Assembly: GCA_027858355.1 (NCBI GenBank)
Contig: JAQICW010000141.1
Coordinates: 1-27,281 of the forward strand
Source: Desulfobacula sp.
GTDB lineage: Bacteria; Desulfobacterota; Desulfobacteria; Desulfobacterales; Desulfobacteraceae
Direction: 5' to 3'
Length of the DNA stretch: 27,281 nucleotides
The notes under the pieces were generated by a model. That model saw only the letters and a list, made by a program, of their open reading frames with translations, did not search any database and was not told the origin of the DNA. Every line of letters begins with the position of its first letter. Within the stretch, counting starts at the first letter, position 1. Shown here in pieces: positions 7,725-13,268 of this stretch. A program made the translations under genes and the position numbers.

Positions 7725-8642
7725 ATGGAAACAAGAATAGAACAGAAAACCGCTGCCTGTCTCTGGATGCAGGCAGGAGTGGTAAAGAAAAAAATATGTA
7801 TAAGTGATTTTTCCTGCATGACCTGTAGATTTGACAGGGCTTTGAGAAAAGCCTGCCATGAAAATGAGGATCTTCAAAAAAAGGGCATGGTCCTAAAAGG
7901 AAAAAGGGGCAATCTTGTTTTCTGGAAAGAAAAACTTATAAAACAACCCCTGGCAAAAAGACCGTGTATCCATCACATGAAAGGCCATATTGACTTTAAA
8001 GCCTGTCCAAAAACCTATCATTGCATTGATTGCGAATTTGATCACTACTTCCATGACCAGTTCAAGGTTTATACCGTCTTAAAACCAGTGGAGTTTAATG
8101 ATATCAGAGGAGTGTCCCTGCCTGTGGGGTATTATCTTCATTCAGGGCATACATGGGTGAAAATAGAGGATCGCAGCAATGTTCGTATTGGTATTGACGA
8201 TTTTGCTTCAAGGGTTTTGGGAAAAATTACCGCCATAAAAACTCCTTTGATGGGCAAACAGGTTTTCCAGGGGAAAAACGCCATTCATATATCCAGGAAC
8301 AAACATAAGGCATCATTTTTATCCCCGGTCAGCGGCGTGATCACCCAGGTCAATTCAAAGGTAAATAAAACCCCTGGTCTGATCAACCATGATCCCTATA
8401 CAGACGGTTGGGTATTAAGCCTTTATTGCCCGAACCTGAAACAAGAACTGAAACAACTAATGTTCATGGATTCAAATAAAAGGTTCATGGAAAAAGAAGT
8501 GGACAGACTGTATGCATTTTTAGAAGAAGAGACACAGCTTTGTGCAGCAGATGGTGGAAGTCTGGGTAGAGATCTTTTCAAAAACCTGCCGAAAATTTCC
8601 AGGGACAGGCTGTTAAATCTTTTTATCCACAAAGATCCCTGA
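7725..8642 (+). CDS. Cys-rich protein with two CX12CX5CX2C modules and a GcvH-like domain, paralogue 2
   Basis: I used ATG 7725 (305 aa) because AAAGGA at 7711-7716 lies eight bases upstream; the ATG at 7716 overlaps that site. The layout is the same as in the preceding gene. The Cys modules are C12, C25, C31, C34 and C81, C94, C100, C103, again with CX12CX5CX2C spacing, and an extra Cys44. A GcvH-like domain follows: G-Y-Y-L-H-S-G-H-T-W, V-R-I-G-I-D-D-F, L-S-P-V-S-G-V-I-T-Q-V-N, N-H-D-P-Y-T-D-G-W. Unlike paralogue 1, the lipoyl-lysine position here is Lys193 (N-K-H-K-A-S-F-L-S-P), so lipoylation is conceivable although the surrounding E-S-V-K-A context is not kept. It is probably co-transcribed with paralogue 1. 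The 3' end overlaps the convergent archaemetzincin gene by 20 bp. Function unknown. Confidence 0.85.
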   Translation: METRIEQKTAACLWMQAGVVKKKICISDFSCMTCRFDRALRKACHENEDLQKKGMVLKGKRGNLVFWKEKLIKQPLAKRPCIHHMKGHIDFKACPKTYHCIDCEFDHYFHDQFKVYTVLKPVEFNDIRGVSLPVGYYLHSGHTWVKIEDRSNVRIGIDDFASRVLGKITAIKTPLMGKQVFQGKNAIHISRNKHKASFLSPVSGVITQVNSKVNKTPGLINHDPYTDGWVLSLYCPNLKQELKQLMFMDSNKRFMEKEVDRLYAFLEEETQLCAADGGSLGRDLFKNLPKISRDRLLNLFIHKDP

Positions 8643-9171
8643 TGTTGTCGGCCAGAAAGATATTGCAATACCGGCAAAACTGACTTGATTTTCTGTCAAC
8701 ATCATCAAGCCTTCTGCAATAGTGCATAAGACATCTTTCATCTTTACAGTGGCGAAGATCAAAGGTATGCCCGAGTTCATGGATGGCTTCTTTTACGATT
8801 CTCTTACGTCCTTTGATAATACCCTTGACTTCAAGGCCGGCAATTAGTCTGGCAATGGATATAATGCAGGCTTTTCCCCCAAGCTGGGCCTCACCATAAA
8901 CATGGGTGAGGATAGGAATAAAAAGATCCTCCTTTGTCACCGCAATAATCTTGATACAATAATCTGGTGCCTTTTTTTCCAGCGCCTCAAGGATTTTTGT
9001 TGAATGATATTGTTTACGCTCTGGATCATAGGCAAACAAAATATCGTATAAAACCGTCTCCACTCTGGCACTGAACCTGAAAAATTCCCCTGCTTCCCTT
9101 GCAATGGCCTGACTCATCCAGGGCGGGATATCTCCAACCGGGGAAACAATAATGGTATCAATATTATTCAT
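8623..9171 (-). CDS. amzA: Archaemetzincin-family zinc metalloprotease
   Basis: This 182-residue cytoplasmic protein carries the archaemetzincin core H-E-L-G-H-T-F-D-L-R-H-C, then C-L-M (the Met-turn) and a downstream C-R-Y-C, the second structural zinc site of the family. The three catalytic His and the Glu base are present. The usual Gly of HExxHxxGxxH is Asp here (codon GAT). The start ATG 9171 gives M-N-N-I-D-T-I-I-V, the natural N-terminal beta strand; TTG 9189 is an alternative. The gene lies 27 bp after the response regulator stop on the same strand, so it is likely co-transcribed. Substrates of bacterial archaemetzincins are not known. The family is secure; activity with the Gly-to-Asp change is uncertain. 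Confidence 0.88.
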   Translation of the reverse strand: MNNIDTIIVSPVGDIPPWMSQAIAREAGEFFRFSARVETVLYDILFAYDPERKQYHSTKILEALEKKAPDYCIKIIAVTKEDLFIPILTHVYGEAQLGGKACIISIARLIAGLEVKGIIKGRKRIVKEAIHELGHTFDLRHCKDERCLMHYCRRLDDVDRKSSQFCRYCNIFLADNIRDLCG

Positions 9172-9198
9172 TTGCCAATGTTGGAACAATAAGCGTAT

Positions 9199-10551
9199 TT
9201 ATTTGTCACGATCATCTTTTAAGTCATATAGTTTTATCTTGTTGTACAGGGTTGATCTGTCAATACCAAGAATGGTAGCACTTTTTGAAATATTCCAACT
9301 ATTCTCATTTAAGATTTTTGAAATATGATGTTTTTCCACATCATTTAAAGAGAAATACTTATTTTTCAATTCGTTTTCCAGCTCTTTTACAATGGGAAGA
9401 TCAAAGGGTGTAATGGTCCGGGTTTTACAGACCACCACTGCTCTTTCAATGGCATTGGAAAGCTCCCTTACATTTCCCGGCCATTCATAGAGCATGAGTT
9501 CATCCATGGCATCCCGGCTGATTCTTTCCACCCCCCTGTTGATCTCCTGAGTAGTTTTCATTAAAAAATGTTTTGCCAGCAGGGGAATATCCTCTTTTCG
9601 TTCCCTTAAGGGCGGCATGGCAAATGTAATGACGTTCAGGCGATAATACAGGTCTTCCCTGAAGGTTCGATTTTTAATGGCCTGTTCAAGATTTGCATTG
9701 GTGGCGGCAATCACCCTGAAGTCGGCTGTAATGGGCTGGGTACCCCCAACCCTGTAAAATATTTTATCTTCCAGAACCTGGAGCAGGTCAATCTGCATTC
9801 GCATGCTGATTTCACCGATTTCATCCAGAAACAATGTTCCGCCGCCGGCAAATTCCAGACGGCCTTTCCGGGTTTCTTTTGCATCTGTAAAGGCACCTTT
9901 TTGATGGCCGAAAAGTTCGCTTTCCATGATATGTATTGGAATGGCTCCGCAATTCACACTGACAAAAGGGCCATTGGAAACCCTGGAGTTGGAGTGAATG
10001 GCTTTTGCAGCAAGCCCTTTTCCCGTTCCCGTTTCACCCGTGATCAGAACTATTGTTTCCGTATCCTTGATATCTTCTATCAGGTTGAAAATTTCCTGCA
10101 TTGGCCTGGACTGACCTATCATACTTTCAAACCGGTTTCTTTGTTCGTAGTCTTCCTTTAAAAACAGGTTTTCTTTTATTTTAGCCCTGTGATTGACCAG
10201 TTTCTGGATGAGTACCCCCAGTTCCTCTGGATCAAAAGGTTTTAAAAGATAATCAAAAGCATGGTATTTCATGGCCTGGACTGCTGAAGGTATGGAGCCA
10301 AAGGCCGTGATCATAATCACATCAATATCAGGATAATGTTCTTTTACATGCTTGAGGACATCCATTCCACTGATGCCATCCATCTGAATGTCAAGCAAAA
10401 GAAGGTCAAAACTTTTGGTTTTGAGAAGGTCAATGGCTTTTTCGCCGCTGGGCACGCTTTTTACATGATACCCGTCTCTTTGAAGCCAACCCGTAAGCGA
10501 TTCCCGAATAACCAACTCATCATCAACCACCAGAATCCTTGTTTGTTCCAT
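9199..10551 (-). CDS. NtrC-family sigma-54-dependent response regulator
   Basis: The protein has 450 residues. ATG 10551 was chosen because AAGGAG lies six bases upstream; an ATG at 10575 is in frame without a good site. Residues 4-120 are the receiver (V-V-D-D-E, phospho-acceptor Asp54, Lys104). The AAA+ domain spans about residues 143-370, with Walker A G-E-T-G-T-G-K at 172-178, Walker B G-G-T-L-F-L-D-E and an arginine-finger region (F-R-E-D-L-Y-Y-R-L-N). A Fis-type helix-turn-helix follows near the C-terminus (S-A-T-I-L-G-I-D-R-S-T-L-Y). The sigma-54 contact loop reads G-A-F-T-D-A (219-224) rather than G-A-F-T-G-A. It lies between ubiX and the archaemetzincin gene. Its probable partner is the PAS kinase at 5216-6403, and a plausible target is the promoter at 6711-6726. 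Confidence 0.95.
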   Translation of the reverse strand: MEQTRILVVDDELVIRESLTGWLQRDGYHVKSVPSGEKAIDLLKTKSFDLLLLDIQMDGISGMDVLKHVKEHYPDIDVIMITAFGSIPSAVQAMKYHAFDYLLKPFDPEELGVLIQKLVNHRAKIKENLFLKEDYEQRNRFESMIGQSRPMQEIFNLIEDIKDTETIVLITGETGTGKGLAAKAIHSNSRVSNGPFVSVNCGAIPIHIMESELFGHQKGAFTDAKETRKGRLEFAGGGTLFLDEIGEISMRMQIDLLQVLEDKIFYRVGGTQPITADFRVIAATNANLEQAIKNRTFREDLYYRLNVITFAMPPLRERKEDIPLLAKHFLMKTTQEINRGVERISRDAMDELMLYEWPGNVRELSNAIERAVVVCKTRTITPFDLPIVKELENELKNKYFSLNDVEKHHISKILNENSWNISKSATILGIDRSTLYNKIKLYDLKDDRDK

Positions 10552-10627
10552 CCAAGTCTCCTTTATTGTTGGCATAGTTTGAAGATAAAGACAAATTTTA
10601 GCAAACTATGTTAATGTTACAGTGATT

Positions 10628-11221
10628 CTATGAATACTTTTTTTTAAGCTTGTTCGATGTTGAATTATCCCACCGGGTAAAAAGGTCATGGTCTATCCCA
10701 ATGTAATCCAACACCTTTCCAACGGACTGATTAATAATATCATCAATTGTTTTTGGATGATGATAAAACGCCGGCATTGGAGGAATAATTTGTGCCCCCA
10801 TGTCTGCTGCCTGGGTTAAAAGTCGTAAATGCCCTTTGTGCAAAGGGGTCTCCCTGAAGAGCAGGGCCAGTTTTCGTTTTTCCTTGAGTTGGACATCGGC
10901 TGCCCGGATCAATAGATTATCTGCATAGGAGTTTGCAATTCCAGACAGTGTTTTTACAGTACAAGGCACCACCACCATGCCCATGTTCAGAAAAGAACCA
11001 CTGGCAACGCATGCTGCAATATCTTTGTTTGAATAGATAAAATCTGCCATGGCAAGGACTTGATCCACATCATAATCAGTCTCAATCCTGATATTGAGTT
11101 TTCCTGGTTCTGAAATAATCAGATGGGTTTCAATGTCGCTTTTTTTAAGGACCTCAAGCATCCTGACGCCATAAATCACGCCGCTTGCCCCGGTTATCCC
11201 GACAATTAATCGTTTTGCCAT
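10628..11221 (-). CDS. ubiX: Flavin prenyltransferase UbiX
   Basis: The protein has 197 residues, the usual family length. It makes prenylated FMN from FMN and dimethylallyl phosphate, the cofactor of UbiD-type decarboxylases. Family motifs are G-I-T-G-A-S-G-V-I-Y-G at the N-terminus, A-S-G-S-F-L-N-M-G-M-V-V-V-P-C near residue 75, N-L-L-I-R-A-A-D-V near 105, and R-E-T-P-L-H-K-G-H-L near 123. AAAGGAG lies seven bases before the ATG. No ubiD is in the window, so the decarboxylase it serves is encoded elsewhere. The response regulator gene starts 76 bp downstream on the same strand, suggesting co-transcription. Confidence 0.95.
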   Translation of the reverse strand: MAKRLIVGITGASGVIYGVRMLEVLKKSDIETHLIISEPGKLNIRIETDYDVDQVLAMADFIYSNKDIAACVASGSFLNMGMVVVPCTVKTLSGIANSYADNLLIRAADVQLKEKRKLALLFRETPLHKGHLRLLTQAADMGAQIIPPMPAFYHHPKTIDDIINQSVGKVLDYIGIDHDLFTRWDNSTSNKLKKKYS

Positions 11222-11320
11222 ACATGACTCCTTTGGTTATGACTCTATAAAGCTATTGCATGTGATTGAGTACGTCAATTAAATTGTACCTTTTTTTAAA
11301 ATTAAAGAGACAATTTTTTT

Positions 11321-11365
11321 AAATTTATATGGATTGACAAAAAAAGCATCAGTCCATATAAATTT
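11321..11365. repeat. Palindrome with 17-nt arms in the ubiX / PNPOx-like intergenic region
   Basis: The arms AAATTTATATGGATTGA (11321-11337) and TCAGTCCATATAAATTT (11349-11365) are complementary except for one G-T pair, with an 11-nt loop. The same bases contain a sigma-70 promoter, so this is a likely operator or attenuating structure. No T-run follows, so it is not a terminator on the + strand. It is too AT-rich to be a very stable RNA hairpin. DNA-level binding by a dimeric regulator is the simpler reading. Confidence 0.7.
11334..11362 (+). promoter_or_regulatory. Near-consensus sigma-70 promoter embedded in a palindrome
   Basis: A perfect -35 box TTGACA (11334-11339) and a -10 box TATAAA (11357-11362) are separated by exactly 17 nt. 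Transcription would begin near 11369 and run about 190 nt to the PNPOx-fold gene at 11561. The -35 box sits in the left palindrome arm and the -10 box in the right arm, so a protein bound to the dyad would block both. Confidence 0.7.
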
Positions 11366-11451
11366 GAAAAGTAGATAAGGACCTCAAATGAAATAAATTG
11401 AGCAAAAGACAAGCAATTTCGTTCAGGTTATAAAATTTGTGGTCCTAAGCT

Positions 11452-11476
11452 TATTTATAAGGGCGGTTCATGGAAA
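11452..11476 (+). repeat. 25-bp direct repeat, copy 1 (ribosome-binding/start type sequence)
   Basis: TATTTATAAGGG followed by CGGTTCATGGAAA. It recurs at 11543-11567 with two substitutions, 91 bp apart. It carries an AAGGG site and an ATG at 11470 that opens an 18-codon ORF ending with TGA at 11524-11526. Confidence 0.75.
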
Positions 11477-11526
11477 TACTGTACATGAGGATTTTAGGAT
11501 TTCGAAGTAACGCAGCAGATGGGTGA
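11470..11526 (+). other. Possible 18-codon leader ORF
   Basis: It reads M-E-I-L-Y-M-R-I-L-G-F-R-S-N-A-A-D-G-stop and starts in the first copy of the 25-bp repeat, with AAGGG eight to ten bases upstream. It lies in the presumed leader of the PNPOx-fold gene. There is no independent evidence of translation. It may be only a by-product of a duplicated start region. Confidence 0.2.
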
Positions 11527-11542
11527 GTTTTCGTTCAAACAC

Positions 11543-11567
11543 TATTTATAAGGGTGATTCATGGAAA
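11543..11567 (+). repeat. 25-bp direct repeat, copy 2 (contains the start of the PNPOx-like gene)
   Basis: TATTTATAAGGG followed by TGATTCATGGAAA. It supplies the ribosome binding site and the first codons of the gene at 11561. It differs from copy 1 by two transitions. A nearby upstream 13-mer CGTTCAAACACTA (11532-11544) also occurs at 1376-1388. Confidence 0.75.
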
Positions 11568-12046
11568 AAAAGATTAAAGATAAAGCAAGACGTCTTATTC
11601 ATGATACAAGGGTCATGACCCTTGCAGTTTCAGATAAGGATATCCCATGGTCAACCCCTGTCTATTTTGTGTTTCATGACAACAGGTTTTATTTTTTTTC
11701 CAATGAAAAATCCAGGCATATAAACTGGGCAAAAAACCGAAAAATTGTTGCTGCATCTATTTTTAAGGACGCGGTTGAGATGGAATTGATTTTTGGTTTT
11801 CAGATGTCAGGAAAGCTTGAGAAAATATCAAAAAAGGCTTTATATCTAACGATTGTTAAAAAATATGTCACCAAATTCAGTTTTTTAAAGCAGATATTTG
11901 GTCCCCAGATAATTGAAAACAAAGGCTTTTTTTTAGAAAAATTCAAGTCACCTCTCTATTGCTTTTATCCGGATATTGTTTTCCTGTCAGACAATTCCAA
12001 AACAACAGATAAGAGAGCAAAAATAGATTTGAGCAAAATAGTCTGA
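11561..12046 (+). CDS. Pyridoxamine 5'-phosphate oxidase-fold flavin-binding protein
   Basis: This 161-residue protein resembles the split-barrel flavin-binding family. It has an N-terminal helix (A-R-R-L-I-H-D-T-R-V-M-T-L-A-V-S), then strands P-W-S-T-P-V-Y-F-V-F, R-F-Y-F-F-S-N-E-K-S-R-H and N-R-K-I-V-A-A-S-I-F. This is the standard pattern T-L-A-T-x-x-x-x-P-x-x-x-P-V-x-F seen in general stress and heme-utilisation relatives. It lacks features of true PdxH, so a role in vitamin B6 synthesis is not implied. AAGGGTG lies just before the ATG, within a duplicated 25-bp element. A likely promoter is at 11334-11362. It appears to be a single-gene unit, with the RND operon starting 145 bp later. Specific substrate unknown. 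Confidence 0.75.
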   Translation: MEKKIKDKARRLIHDTRVMTLAVSDKDIPWSTPVYFVFHDNRFYFFSNEKSRHINWAKNRKIVAASIFKDAVEMELIFGFQMSGKLEKISKKALYLTIVKKYVTKFSFLKQIFGPQIIENKGFFLEKFKSPLYCFYPDIVFLSDNSKTTDKRAKIDLSKIV

Positions 12047-12191
12047 CTATTTTTGCAGGGTTTGCAGGCCTGCCTGGAAAGGGCCATGTAAAATTCTCTA
12101 TGGCAAATATCCAGAGATTATGTTTTAATCTTGACTTTTATGCGGGTACAAAACAGGTACATCTAATATTGAAAGGATACAAAAAAATTTA

Positions 12192-13268
12192 ATGAGAGGA
12201 TATATGCGTGTTATTCAAGCTTTGCTGATTCTATCCATCATCAGTGGCACAATGGGTTATGCCTGGGATAAACAGCCTGACCAGCCTCCGGCTAATGTGG
12301 TCATCTCAAAAATTGTCTTTCAAACACTGGCACAGAATCGGTCTTTTATCGGTACGCTTTATTATGACCGGATCAGCCACGTTTCCTCAGAAGTCTCAGG
12401 CCTTGTAACAAAAATAGACGTCCGGGCCGGAGATCAGGTTAAAAAAGGGATATCTTTTGTCAGTCTGGATACTGAAATACTTGAAAAAGAAATTTTAATT
12501 AATAAAAATCTTATAAAGCAGGCAGACCTCCATATAAACCATTCAAAAATAAATTACCAACGAATGGAGTCTTTGTATAAAAAAGGCGGGATCAGTGAAA
12601 AAGACTATGATGATGCCACCTTTGTGTATCAAGATGCCCTTTTAAAAAAAGTGTCTGCCGAAACAATCTTAGAAAAACTGCTGATTCAAAAACGAAAAAG
12701 TGTGATTAAGGCACCTTTTGATGGCATTATTCTTGAAAAAAATGTGGATTCAGGAGACTGGGTCCAGCAGGGAAAACAGCTGGCCAGTATAGGGTCTGTC
12801 AATGACTTTTTTATACGAGTCCCTGTGGCGGAAACCTTGCTGAAATTTGTTTCTATTGGCGATCAAGTGCCCGTTATCATAAATGCATACAACATGGAAC
12901 TTACCGGAACCATAGAAAACCTGTCTCCCATAGCCGATGCAAAAACCAAAAATGTTTTCATAAAAATACGAATTCCCATGTTAACCAAGGTGGTTCAAAA
13001 CATGTCAGCCACAGTGTTTATTTCCACTGGCACCAGGCAAAATCTGGCTATGATCCCAAGGGATGCATTATTCAAGTTCCAGGGGAATGATTTTGTTTAT
13101 ACTATTAAAGAAGGAAAAGCGGTCCAACTGCCAGTAAATATCGTGACCTATTTTGGTAACAGGATCGGTGCGGATAATGAATATTTTACAGAGGGCATGC
13201 CCGTAATAATTGAAGGGAACGAACGGTTGAGCCCTGATCAGAGCGTTGTCATTGTTGGAGAAAAATAA
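12192..13268 (+). CDS. RND efflux system periplasmic adaptor (membrane fusion protein)
   Basis: The 358-residue protein has an N-terminal signal sequence and no other membrane segment. Adaptor features are the biotinyl-lipoyl-like half-motifs (G-L-V-T-K-I-D-V-R-A-G-D-Q-V-K-K-G and I-K-A-P-F-D-G-I-I-L-E-K-N-V-D-S-G-D-W-V-Q-Q-G), flanking a helical hairpin of about residues 100-160. Beta-barrel and membrane-proximal domains follow. It links the inner-membrane pump to an outer-membrane channel, which is not encoded here. The start is either ATG 12192 or ATG 12204. The latter has GAGAGGA four bases upstream and gives a tidier signal peptide. Its stop codon directly abuts the ATG of the pump gene. 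Confidence 0.92.
   Translation: MRGYMRVIQALLILSIISGTMGYAWDKQPDQPPANVVISKIVFQTLAQNRSFIGTLYYDRISHVSSEVSGLVTKIDVRAGDQVKKGISFVSLDTEILEKEILINKNLIKQADLHINHSKINYQRMESLYKKGGISEKDYDDATFVYQDALLKKVSAETILEKLLIQKRKSVIKAPFDGIILEKNVDSGDWVQQGKQLASIGSVNDFFIRVPVAETLLKFVSIGDQVPVIINAYNMELTGTIENLSPIADAKTKNVFIKIRIPMLTKVVQNMSATVFISTGTRQNLAMIPRDALFKFQGNDFVYTIKEGKAVQLPVNIVTYFGNRIGADNEYFTEGMPVIIEGNERLSPDQSVVIVGEK

Noticed and set aside
6780..8642. Annotating the two GcvH-like proteins as glycine cleavage H protein
   Set aside because: They are more than twice the GcvH length, carry eight extra modular Cys, one lacks the lipoyl Lys position, and no other glycine cleavage gene is nearby.
10552..10575. Response regulator start at ATG 10575
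   Set aside because: AAGGAG lies six bases before ATG 10551, which also gives the standard receiver N-terminus.
12134..12176. TTGACT near 12134 as a promoter of the RND operon
   Set aside because: No -10-like hexamer lies at 16-18 nt; the nearest AT-rich hexamer is about 25 nt away.
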